A stretch of 38,793 bases of DNA from Stenotrophobium sp040387055. GTDB taxonomy: Bacteria; Pseudomonadota; Gammaproteobacteria; Nevskiales; Nevskiaceae. Position numbers and translations under genes: made by a program. The notes beneath the pieces were generated by a model. It was given only the letters and a program-made list of their open reading frames with translations. It had not been told where the DNA came from and ran no database searches. The stretch spans positions 1 through 38,793 of the forward strand of contig JAZKEM010000183.1 of the NCBI GenBank assembly GCA_040387055.1. The letters are read 5' to 3'. Positions 25,635 to 32,105 of this stretch are shown here, one piece after another; position 1 is the stretch's first letter; each line of letters begins with the position of its first letter.

Positions 25635-26522
25635 TCAGCGTCGCACAACATTACGTTTACGCGCCTGGTTGGTGCGCCACATCATCCAGACTCCACTAAT
25701 TGAGAGCCACAGTGCACCCAAGCCAACCAAGTCAATAACGTATGGGCCAAAACGCCCGAACAAACGGCCGCTATGCATATCAATCAGCAATTGCTCCACA
25801 GCCACAGATGGACGTGCGTATTCTTCAAATTGCTGACGTTGTGTCGCTGTCAATGTCACAGGCTGAGCCCAAAGCACTGTTGTTTTAGACGGCAGCTTCG
25901 TCCAACTTTCGCCGTCGACTGAACCATAAAGGCCTTTGTCTTCGATCACAGCCATTGCTGCATTCTTTTCTGCTGTACCGATGCGCTGAATTGAACTGAC
26001 CGGCAGCATCAATCCCGCTTGCAGCTCATCAATGCGAGAACCATCTGGCCTCAACAACAACACGCTGTCATAGGTCGCCACTACCAACTTTCTATTAGCA
26101 GCGTCACCAATCATCACAATGCCAGCAGGCGATTTCACCGGCATGGTCAAAAGCTTTCCATCAAGGACGGAATGCCCGCCAGACACTGCCAACCAGTGAC
26201 CATCGGCCGTGAATCCAGTCTCAGGTGACTGTGCATGTAATCCATACACCGCCATCAACCAAGTCCAATCTACGCGCGCCGCATCGAGTCCCCAACTTGC
26301 ACTCTGATTGAGCATGACGCCGCTGATGCCTAGCCAACCCATGAACAAGAATGCGCCGAGGCCTGCTCGCTTGTGCCATTCACGCAGAGTTGCAGTGAGT
26401 GTTCTCTTAGGCTGCGCCGGACGCGATTCTTTTACCGGTGCAGTCCATCGTGTATGCCATCTTGTTGTCACACTTCTAAAAGAACTTTTGTGTTTAGCAC
26501 TGTGTTCCGGCATGTCTGTCAT
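25635..26522 (-). CDS. PepSY-associated membrane protein
   Basis: 295 residues. A long basic cytoplasmic N-terminus (about 1-50) is followed by WHKRAGLGAFLFMGWLGISGVML (TM about 50-72), a periplasmic beta-rich region (about 75-250), and MHSGRLFGRFG leading into VIDLVGLGALWLSISGVWMMW (TM about 261-283). This is the layout of PepSY_TM proteins, where the conserved His residues next to the helices are candidate heme ligands in FoxB-like reductases. I infer transfer of electrons across the inner membrane to the exported flavoprotein. The start overlaps the stop of the FMN-binding gene by four bases (ATGA). Confidence 0.82.
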   Translation of the reverse strand: MTDMPEHSAKHKSSFRSVTTRWHTRWTAPVKESRPAQPKRTLTATLREWHKRAGLGAFLFMGWLGISGVMLNQSASWGLDAARVDWTWLMAVYGLHAQSPETGFTADGHWLAVSGGHSVLDGKLLTMPVKSPAGIVMIGDAANRKLVVATYDSVLLLRPDGSRIDELQAGLMLPVSSIQRIGTAEKNAAMAVIEDKGLYGSVDGESWTKLPSKTTVLWAQPVTLTATQRQQFEEYARPSVAVEQLLIDMHSGRLFGRFGPYVIDLVGLGALWLSISGVWMMWRTNQARKRNVVRR

Positions 26523-27070
26523 CCGGCATGAGCATCCAGCGCCAAAACGGTGCTCGCCATGCGCTGCATCATTTGCACTGAAAGTGTCGCACCAGAAATA
26601 TTGTCGATGTTGCGATCCAGCTTCCCGCCTGCGAGGCGAGCGCCTAAGAATTTTTTAAGGAAAGATGGCTCTGCAACTTGCTCACCGCGAGACTCGCGAT
26701 AAACGAGAACCTTGGCGGATTCGATTGCACCATTTTTCACGATGAATCCGGCTGTCGTTAATTGATAACCTTGCTTGCCCAGGTCTTCAATCACCCATGC
26801 AGTGCGTCCATTTGCACGCCAATAGTGCACAGGGCCAAGTGGACCGCCGCTGATCACTTTAGGAGGCGGTGGACTTCCACGAAACGCTTCCGCAACAAAT
26901 GCTGCGGGCGTTTGATACGTCGTCCATAAACTCTCACCTGCCCGTGCCATCGGCGCCAATAACGTCGATGCCATCACTGCAAAGGTCGAGCGAATAAACG
27001 ATCTCCTCGAGTCAAAAGAAACCCCATCGGACTTGCTCCGATGGGGAAATAGGGAAGACTTGTTTGCCAT
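26519..27070 (-). CDS. Tat-exported FMN-binding domain protein
   Basis: 183 residues. DSRRSFI (20-26) plus a hydrophobic stretch ending PMARAGE is a twin-arginine signal. The mature part is an FMN-binding domain like those of RnfG/NqrC/NosR. NISGATLS near the end holds the flavinylation motif SGATxS, with T162 as the expected site of covalent FMN. ApbE in the same operon is the matching transferase. Likely a periplasmic single-flavin electron carrier fed by the PepSY protein encoded next. Start: ATG with AAGGA about 7 bases upstream. The 37-base gap after the hemoglobin gene keeps it in the operon. Confidence 0.9.
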   Translation of the reverse strand: MANKSSLFPHRSKSDGVSFDSRRSFIRSTFAVMASTLLAPMARAGESLWTTYQTPAAFVAEAFRGSPPPPKVISGGPLGPVHYWRANGRTAWVIEDLGKQGYQLTTAGFIVKNGAIESAKVLVYRESRGEQVAEPSFLKKFLGARLAGGKLDRNIDNISGATLSVQMMQRMASTVLALDAHAG

Positions 27071-27107
27071 GGCTTAATCCTTATGGTGTTTTAATGGCAG
27101 CGCAGAT

Positions 27108-27590
27108 TTAGCGGGTAACGATTGACCGCTCGAACGGCGCCAGTGCGGCAATGAGTTGGTTGCAGACGGAGTACGGCGTGTTAACGCGTTCGCAGGCGTT
27201 GTATGCCGCTTCAACTACTGCGTTGAACTGAGTCAGCGTAATGCCAAGGTCAGCGTGAGCAGCGCTCATGCTTGCACCTTGATACTGAACTGCACCACCA
27301 AGAACCATCTGCTCCAACTGCGTATTCAGTGCAATCTGTCGTTCGATATTTCCGTGCTCGACAAAGATCTTATTGATACGGTTGTCGAGCAGAATGTAGT
27401 AGAACAGTGCTTGAACCCAGTTATGAACGCCCGCTTCTCCACCAAATTTCTCCAGCGCATCCGAAGAAAGTCCGGGGTATGTGGTTTGCTTGCTGCCCGT
27501 AGGATCCTGAGCGGCAAGTGCTGGTTGAGCTGCAGCGAACAAGAGCATTGCTGATGCAGCGATTTGAGTAATGACTTTTAAAGATTTCAT
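27108..27590 (-). CDS. Exported group I truncated hemoglobin
   Basis: 160 residues. A Sec signal peptide (about 1-27, ending ALAA-QD) is unusual for truncated hemoglobins, which are mostly cytoplasmic. The globin part includes LEKFGGEAGVHNWV, FYYILLDNRINKIF (Tyr at the B10-like position) and MSAAHADLGITLTQF with the proximal His (H112). Two Cys (about 133 and 143) could form a disulfide in the periplasm. Possible roles are NO or O2 chemistry or heme-based electron transfer. Two ATGs lie six bases apart; AAGGAG touches the first, so the second (27590) with six bases spacing must be used. Seven or so bases separate it from the DUF3034 gene. Confidence 0.88.
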   Translation of the reverse strand: MKSLKVITQIAASAMLLFAAAQPALAAQDPTGSKQTTYPGLSSDALEKFGGEAGVHNWVQALFYYILLDNRINKIFVEHGNIERQIALNTQLEQMVLGGAVQYQGASMSAAHADLGITLTQFNAVVEAAYNACERVNTPYSVCNQLIAALAPFERSIVTR

Positions 27591-27603
27591 GATCATCTCC
27601 TTC

Positions 27604-28596
27604 TTAGAAGCTAGCCTGCAACGAGATGTAGTAACCGCTCTGGTTAGGCGTTAGCGTGATGTTGCCGAGCATTGCGTAAGCCATGGTGATCGACAGGTTC
27701 TTGCTCGGGAAGAAAGCAATGAATGCGTCGTACCAGTCACTTTCATGTTGCGTCAGCGAACCGAGCAAATCGCCAGGAACGACGAGACCATTCAAGTCAA
27801 CGCTTTGACCTTCAAGATTGCCGCCATGCTTCTGATACTCAACACCGATAGCCGTGCCCTTGTTCAGCAGATAAGCCAACGAAACTTCTGGACGAATTTC
27901 GCGCTTGTTACCCTTGGGGCCGCCGAAACCGGTGAGACCTGTTTCATTAGCTGCGGTGTAACGCAGTGTGACGTTAACCAGCGTGTTGATCGGGAAGAAG
28001 ATCTTCGTCGCTGCGATGTAGGCTTCCCAGTCTTTCGACTTGCTGGCCTGGAGCGTCTTCAGCAATGCGCGGTTGTGGTTGATCTTGTAAAAACCACCGA
28101 TCGCTACTTGAGGGATCAAGTTGTCGGAGTCATAAATCGCTTCACCAAACACGCGGACTTTCGCACCGAAAACATCCATCTTGATCGTCGTGTTCCAAGG
28201 CGCAATGCCTGTAGGAAGCCCAACGGTAGAAGTGAGAAGACCAACCGTGTTGAAGGTGCTACCCGTGGTGAGAACGTCATTGGTATATGACAGCTCAACG
28301 CGATCCCAGAGTCCGACTGCGGCACCGATAGAGTTCAGTGCATAGTTCGGCAAGTTAACGTAGGTGTAATGCACGTCGCCGTTGATACCATCACGTGTGC
28401 CATAACCTGTGATCGTTGCCCACGGCGTAATACCACCACCGCCAGCGCCATCGGTCATGCTAACGCCACCTGTCGCTAGCACTTTTCCATCGTTGTACAA
28501 ATCCGCCCATGCACCACCACTAAATAGTGCAGCCGATACCGCGAGCAGCGCCGCACACGAAGGCAAGTACCGGTTAACCCCAATTAATCCTTTCAT
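27604..28596 (-). CDS. DUF3034 family outer-membrane protein
   Basis: 330 residues with a Sec signal peptide (about 1-31, ending GAWA-DL). Family features: GKVLATGGVSMTDGAGGGGITPWATITGYGTRD, AAVGLWDRVELSYTND, KVRVFGEAIYDSDNLIPQVAIGGFYK, and an alternating beta pattern ending in an aromatic residue (YYISLQASF), as expected for a beta-barrel inserted by BAM. Function unknown; barrel and pore roles are inferred. AAGGAG is 7 bases before the ATG. It is the first gene behind sigma-54 promoter 3 and leader 3, heading the operon DUF3034, hemoglobin, FMN protein, PepSY, ApbE. Confidence 0.88.
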   Translation of the reverse strand: MKGLIGVNRYLPSCAALLAVSAALFSGGAWADLYNDGKVLATGGVSMTDGAGGGGITPWATITGYGTRDGINGDVHYTYVNLPNYALNSIGAAVGLWDRVELSYTNDVLTTGSTFNTVGLLTSTVGLPTGIAPWNTTIKMDVFGAKVRVFGEAIYDSDNLIPQVAIGGFYKINHNRALLKTLQASKSKDWEAYIAATKIFFPINTLVNVTLRYTAANETGLTGFGGPKGNKREIRPEVSLAYLLNKGTAIGVEYQKHGGNLEGQSVDLNGLVVPGDLLGSLTQHESDWYDAFIAFFPSKNLSITMAYAMLGNITLTPNQSGYYISLQASF

Positions 28597-28644
28597 TACC
28601 TAACTCCTTTTAATAGCCAGTTTCGAACTGCGTAACTGCAAAGC

Positions 28645-28761
28645 AAAAAAAAAACGTCCACGTGCCTGGCTGATGTGCCAGTAACGTGGACGTCGATGTC
28701 CGAAAAGAATTAGGCGTCATTGGCCAATTCTTTTTTTGCTGCATATGACCTCAGTAGAGGT
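28645..28761 (-). promoter_or_regulatory. ANTAR-type antitermination leader 3 (redox operon)
   Basis: On the minus strand: initial hairpin ACCTC-TACT-GAGGT (28761-28748); P1, GAATTGGCC / GCCTAATTC with loop AATGAC and small bulges (28730-28707); a 5-base linker; P2 GGAC-ATCGAC-GTCC (28701-28688); and a terminator ACGTCCACGT..CTGGC / GCCAG..ACGTGGACGT (28693-28654) with a ten-T run. P2 and the terminator share GTCC and flanking bases. Both six-base loops have A at position 1 and G at position 4, the best match of the four copies to the published ANTAR target. Confidence 0.85.
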
Positions 28762-28776
28762 TCACGAATTTAATTA

Positions 28777-28792
28777 AGCAATCGCCATGCCA
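28777..28792 (-). promoter_or_regulatory. Sigma-54 promoter 3
   Basis: On the minus strand TGGCATGGCGATTGCT, GG and GC 10 bases apart; together with the preceding T the closest of the four to the sigma-54 consensus. The start would be near 28766. It lies about 105 bases past the stop of the ANTAR gene on the same strand. Confidence 0.86.
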
Positions 28793-28897
28793 AGATAGAA
28801 TTTGCGTCTAAAAATATTCAATCTTTCCTAGGCATAACGCGAAACGCATCGATTCAGTGCGTCTTCAATCTTGAACAATCAACCTCTACAAATTGCA

Positions 28898-29488
28898 TTA
28901 GAGAACGTCTGCCGCACTTAAAAGAGCGCGTGCGTAATCTCCAATTTTTTGTTGCCGATCCATTGCCATGCGCCTTAAAAGTGCAAAAGCAGCTGCCTCA
29001 TCAAGATTTCTACGCTTCATTAATAAGCCCTTCGCTTTTTCAATATCGCGCTGATCAGCAAGGCGGGTTTTTGCGGCATCAAGCTCCAACCTTAGACTCT
29101 GCTGCATTTCAAACCTCGCAACAGCCACTTCTAATAAAGCGCTCACTCTCTCTGGCTGCAGGCCATTGACGACATAAGCACTGACGCCTGCATCCACCAC
29201 ACGGCGAGCCGTTTCGGAGTCACTACGCGCAGCACAGAGCACAACCGGCAGTGGTCGTAGCTTGTTGATCTGGGCTAGAGACTCCAGCGTCGCTCGCCCT
29301 GGCGCTTCTACATCGATAAAAATGATCTCGGGCTTATGCAAATTCACTTCAACGGCCAAATCCGCCCGCGAATCCAGCCTTGCAACGATGACATGCTGCT
29401 CAATAGCCAGCGCCTGCTCCAGCATCTGCAAGCGCTCAGGATGGTCATCAACCAGCATTACCCTAAATTTTGTATGTGCGAGTTCCAT
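28898..29488 (-). CDS. NasT-like ANTAR-domain response regulator (transcription antiterminator)
   Basis: 196 residues, the usual NasT length. Receiver domain (about 1-120): acidic pair D14-D15, phosphorylatable-position D59 (FIDVEAPG), but the conserved Lys is replaced (AYVVNGL), as in NasT-like pseudo-receivers. A coiled linker precedes the C-terminal ANTAR domain (about 132-196): RDIEKAKGLLMKRRNLDEAAAFALLRRMAMDR. ANTAR proteins bind paired six-base-loop hairpins in nascent RNA and prevent terminator formation. Four such leaders lie within 13 kb, none before nitrate-assimilation genes. NasT is normally held by the sensor NasS, which is not in this window. AGGGGG precedes the ATG. Divergent from an NsrR gene; not itself behind a leader. 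Confidence 0.92.
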   Translation of the reverse strand: MELAHTKFRVMLVDDHPERLQMLEQALAIEQHVIVARLDSRADLAVEVNLHKPEIIFIDVEAPGRATLESLAQINKLRPLPVVLCAARSDSETARRVVDAGVSAYVVNGLQPERVSALLEVAVARFEMQQSLRLELDAAKTRLADQRDIEKAKGLLMKRRNLDEAAAFALLRRMAMDRQQKIGDYARALLSAADVL

Positions 29489-29618
29489 TCACAGCCCCCT
29501 TTGCCACCGCCTAATACGTAGCAAATGAAATGCCATGTTTGGCCGTTTACACAGAAAGCAAAATATTTACTTGTGATTTAAGGGTAAAATCTGGCAACTC
29601 GACCACTTGGGATCGCTA

Positions 29619-30053
29619 GTGCGCCTTTCCCTTTACACCGATTTTTCATTACGTCTTCTGGTTTATCTCGCTGGTATACGCGACGGGAAACCTGTCAGCG
29701 CAGCAAAAATTGCTGAACGCTACAAGGTATCTGCACACCACATGCACAAGGTTGCGCAGGGCCTACGCAAATTAGGCTATGTCGATTCTGTAAGCGGCAG
29801 ATACGGCGGATTAAAGCTCGCTGTTCCCGCGAACACGCTACGCGTGGGCGATGTTGTTGCCGCAATGGAAGGTATTGGTGCAATGGCTGATTGCAGCCGC
29901 GGCCCCTGCCCTTTGCACGGAGGCTGCGCACTTAAAGGTGCACTGGATCGTGCCGAACAAAGTTTCCTTGATGAACTCAGAAAGCACACGATTGCCGATG
30001 TTTTGCGAGGCCCTACACTGGTCCGCCTAGAACACATCATGCGAGCCGCCTAA
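29619..30053 (+). CDS. nsrR: Rrf2-family Fe-S regulator, NsrR type
   Basis: 144 residues. MRLSLYTDFSLRLLVYLA and AAKIAERYKVSAHHMHKVAQGLRKLGYVDSVSGRYGGL are the winged-helix DNA-binding part of Rrf2 proteins. C92-x4-C97-x5-C103 has the same spacing as the [4Fe-4S] cysteines of NsrR, and D8 is the residue that serves as fourth ligand in the Streptomyces protein. NsrR represses NO-response genes and is released when NO destroys the cluster. The GTG start is preceded by GGGA and matches the family N-terminus; a TTG four codons earlier is unlikely. Divergent from the ANTAR gene over 130 bases, so the two may share control; I could not find a convincing NsrR operator. Confidence 0.85.
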   Translation: MRLSLYTDFSLRLLVYLAGIRDGKPVSAAKIAERYKVSAHHMHKVAQGLRKLGYVDSVSGRYGGLKLAVPANTLRVGDVVAAMEGIGAMADCSRGPCPLHGGCALKGALDRAEQSFLDELRKHTIADVLRGPTLVRLEHIMRAA

Positions 30054-30074
30054 AGCATTAGGCGGCTTTTTCTT
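30045..30074 (+). terminator. Intrinsic terminator at the end of nsrR
   Basis: GCCGCCTAA-AGCA-TTAGGCGGC followed by TTTTTCTTT. The stem includes the last codons and stop of nsrR. It separates nsrR from sigma-54 promoter 4, about 50 bases on. Confidence 0.88.
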
Positions 30075-30126
30075 TAGGCATTTAATCGTACAGAGTGCTC
30101 AGCGACTTTATCGATGCCATCAAACT

Positions 30127-30142
30127 TGGCATAACGATTGCT
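30127..30142 (+). promoter_or_regulatory. Sigma-54 promoter 4
   Basis: TGGCATAACGATTGCT, GG and GC 10 bases apart. Expected start near 30153, just before leader 4. Confidence 0.84.
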
Positions 30143-30162
30143 CCACTATTCCATACACATCA

Positions 30163-30275
30163 CAAGCTTCAGGCTTGCGATTGCATTGGCCGAAGCCGGC
30201 CATCAATGGACACCGACGTCCACGTCAAAGGCATAACAGCCAGAACGTGAGCGTTACGTAGCGTTCTGGGATTTT
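30163..30275 (+). promoter_or_regulatory. ANTAR-type leader 4, with a diverged terminator
   Basis: Initial hairpin CAAGC-TTCAG-GCTTG (30163-30177); P1 TGGCC-GAAGCC-GGCCA (30187-30202); a 5-base linker; P2 TGGAC-ACCGAC-GTCCA (30207-30222). The terminator-like hairpin here is CCAGAACG / CGTTCTGG (30240-30269) with only ATTTT after it, and it does not contain the GTCC of P2. A stem CACGT/ACGTG (30221-30225 with 30245-30249) could link the two, because it would compete with both P2 and the terminator. The copy may be weaker, leaky or differently tuned. Confidence 0.7.
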
Positions 30276-30302
30276 CGACTTTCCCGATGCGAGGTGTCAG
30301 TA

Positions 30303-30503
30303 ATGGAATCATCAACACCAGATCAATACGGCCTGTATCTGCGACTGCTTCTTTTTGTCGCAACAGTCACCGCATGTGTTGCACAGATCTCATCATCAAT
30401 GGCGCTCCTGGATGAACTCGCATGTCATCCGCCGACGTCAATCCAATCACCCGCATCGTCACATTCGATCAGTGCATCTTCACAGTGCGGGAAATCGCAC
30501 TGA
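30303..30503 (+). CDS. Small putative membrane protein or lipoprotein behind leader 4
   Basis: 66 residues. LRLLLFVATVTAC (about 13-25) is a hydrophobic segment that ends in a possible lipobox VTAC; two more Cys follow, and the tail is Ser/Pro/His-rich. The n-region is more acidic than usual for a lipoprotein. GAGG lies 8 bases before the ATG and a GTG three codons upstream is possible. No homologue recognised. Its position right after a promoter and leader argues that it is translated, but it could be merely part of a longer leader for the next gene. Confidence 0.45.
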   Translation: MESSTPDQYGLYLRLLLFVATVTACVAQISSSMALLDELACHPPTSIQSPASSHSISASSQCGKSH

Positions 30504-30535
30504 AATAATCCACTCTAAAAACTGAGGTGACTCTC

Positions 30536-30988
30536 GTGAAAGCATTTGTTTCAGCATGCACACTTGCAAGCATCATGATGAGCGGCGTCTGCATCGCCGA
30601 TGAGTTAAGCGCAGCGAAAGCAGAAGAGTTGCTCAAGCCAGTGATGGCAACTGACTGCGGTAGTTACTACACCACGCAGGGCAATCCCACCTTTGCAGAT
30701 ATTGAAGGCAAACAGATCTGCAGCTATCAGCCTACCGTGACACGCATTATTAATAAGGGTGATGAGGCCATTGCGGAATACACGCATGATCGTGTGTTCG
30801 ACAATAACCTTTCAGTCGCATGGCTCAATGACTATGCCAAGCTGCAATCGCCTTCGATGATGTTCAAGAAACTGAAGTCCAATCTCGAAGGCTGGCGCGC
30901 CAATGGCGGCGTCGACAAGGGATATCGTCCAGCCAAAGCGACATTCAAGCTATCAGGCGGAAAATGGATGGTTGTCGCAGCACCTTAA
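30536..30988 (+). CDS. Periplasmic protein of unknown function, leader 4 unit
   Basis: 150 residues. A Sec signal peptide (about 1-22, ending CIA-DE) precedes a mature part with SAAKAEELLKPVMATDCGSYYTTQ, ADIEGKQICSYQPTVTRI, and a C-terminal stretch GYRPAKATFKLSGGKWMVV that looks like paired beta strands. Two Cys (in ATDCGSY and KQICSYQ) may form a disulfide. No family recognised. GTG start at 30536 with GAGGTGA five bases upstream; a GTG three codons earlier overlaps that ribosome site and is unlikely. Lies 32 bases after the small ORF, so it probably shares its transcript and ANTAR control. Confidence 0.75.
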   Translation: MKAFVSACTLASIMMSGVCIADELSAAKAEELLKPVMATDCGSYYTTQGNPTFADIEGKQICSYQPTVTRIINKGDEAIAEYTHDRVFDNNLSVAWLNDYAKLQSPSMMFKKLKSNLEGWRANGGVDKGYRPAKATFKLSGGKWMVVAAP

Positions 30989-31002
30989 ACATCGCATGAC
31001 GC

Positions 31003-31029
31003 GCACCGAATACCTTGCGTATTCGGTGC
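31003..31029. terminator. Hairpin between convergent genes
   Basis: GCACCGAATAC-CTTGC-GTATTCGGTGC, an 11-base-pair stem with outer TGAC/GTCA able to extend it. No T run follows on either strand, so termination would have to be rho-assisted, or the hairpin protects the RNA end. Placed 14 bases after one stop and 10 after the other. Confidence 0.5.
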
Positions 31030-31038
31030 GTCAGATCA

Positions 31039-31506
31039 TTACTCGAAGTGGATCTCGCCAGCATCGAACTTACGTGAAATTGTTTCTGCTTCAATCGGAC
31101 ACTGACTGCCCGATAACAAAGAAGACCAGAATGCAGAATCGAATGCCTGATACAGATAAAGATATCGGCAGGCCAATATCAAACTAGCTTGACTCCATAC
31201 TGGCCCGGGACGCTTGCTACCCTTAATTCCGTAGTGATCTTCCATCTGGAAAAACGTAACGGACTTCTTTGATTTCCATACGTCAGACAAATAACCGTAG
31301 AGTTCCTTCATCTGCGTTGCGCCAATCGCAAAAGAAGAATCGTAGGGTTGATGCCAACAAGCAGATTCATGGAGCAGAGGATATGTACTCTCTGCCCACG
31401 CATATGCATAGGAATCACTCACCGTTCTTTCCGCTGCAGTACTCGTGTAGAGCGCCATGATTTGGAATCTCTGCAGAGAGAAAAGCATCTCGTTAACCTT
31501 GTCCAT
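31039..31506 (-). CDS. Hypothetical protein
   Basis: 155 residues, no signal peptide or TM segment. It is rich in Tyr/Ser/Trp, with LFSLQRFQIMALYTSTAAERTVSDSYAYAWAE, MKELYGYLSDVWKS and SLILACRYLYLYQAFDSAFWSSL; mostly helical by eye. I recognise no family. ATG at 31506 has only a weak AAGAG upstream. It follows the lipoprotein gene by 26 bases on the same strand, so the two may be cotranscribed. Base composition is a little lower in G+C than its neighbours. Confidence 0.6.
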   Translation of the reverse strand: MDKVNEMLFSLQRFQIMALYTSTAAERTVSDSYAYAWAESTYPLLHESACWHQPYDSSFAIGATQMKELYGYLSDVWKSKKSVTFFQMEDHYGIKGSKRPGPVWSQASLILACRYLYLYQAFDSAFWSSLLSGSQCPIEAETISRKFDAGEIHFE

Positions 31507-31532
31507 TTAAATTCTGCTCTTGTGAAATTTAT

Positions 31533-32024
31533 TTAAGCGGGATTGAAAGGCCAGCCCAGTTGTTTCTTTGGGCTGATGTAAGGAGTACAGGCGATTCGTG
31601 TCGCGTTGTCGTTCAGATCGGCAATCCATGCATCGCTGTTCTTGCCATCACGAGTCACCGCATACTCAATAGAGTATTGATGCCCAGCAAGAAAGTCTGC
31701 TTTGCATTGCCAGCCGCTAGGCGCATACATGCCCGGTCGACGCCAACCCGCCATCACCTCATGCGTTCCCGGTGGCAACGCCACTTGCGGCGCCCACATT
31801 CCATGGCCGTTGCCTTGAGGATTCACGCGGATTGGATTGTCATCGACCGACACCAACACATTCTCAGGATTACTCGTTGTCGATCGGCTCACGAGCGCAA
31901 CCTTATCCGCAGGCGCATCAAGCGGCGGGAAAACATCCGCGTTGTATGCACCATTGAGATAACCGCCTACCGTGGCACAAGACGCCAAGCACACAGGAAC
32001 AATAAGAACAAAAGCCTTCTTCAT
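31533..32024 (-). CDS. Putative lipoprotein of unknown function
   Basis: 163 residues. MKKAFVLIVPVCLASC gives a clear lipobox (LASC, Cys 16). The mature part contains VALVSRSTTSNPENVLVSVDDNPIRV and LPPGTHEVMAGW, the latter typical of small beta-sandwich proteins with a PEGA-like or carboxypeptidase-regulatory-like turn, and later WQCKADFLAGHQYSIEYAVTRDGK. Cys residues in WQCKAD and RIACTP may pair. No specific function. It lies downstream of, but 80 bases apart from, pbpC on the same strand. Confidence 0.75.
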   Translation of the reverse strand: MKKAFVLIVPVCLASCATVGGYLNGAYNADVFPPLDAPADKVALVSRSTTSNPENVLVSVDDNPIRVNPQGNGHGMWAPQVALPPGTHEVMAGWRRPGMYAPSGWQCKADFLAGHQYSIEYAVTRDGKNSDAWIADLNDNATRIACTPYISPKKQLGWPFNPA

Positions 32025-32105
32025 TGATTCACTCCGTCAGGAGTAATCAAATAAGCATTTTGCATGCCATGTTTAGCCGCTGATCAAGCTTTGCGATGAA
32101 TTCCG

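Noticed and set aside
29489..29618. NsrR operator between the ANTAR and nsrR genes
   Set aside because: No inverted repeat close to the known 11-1-11 NsrR site could be found by eye.
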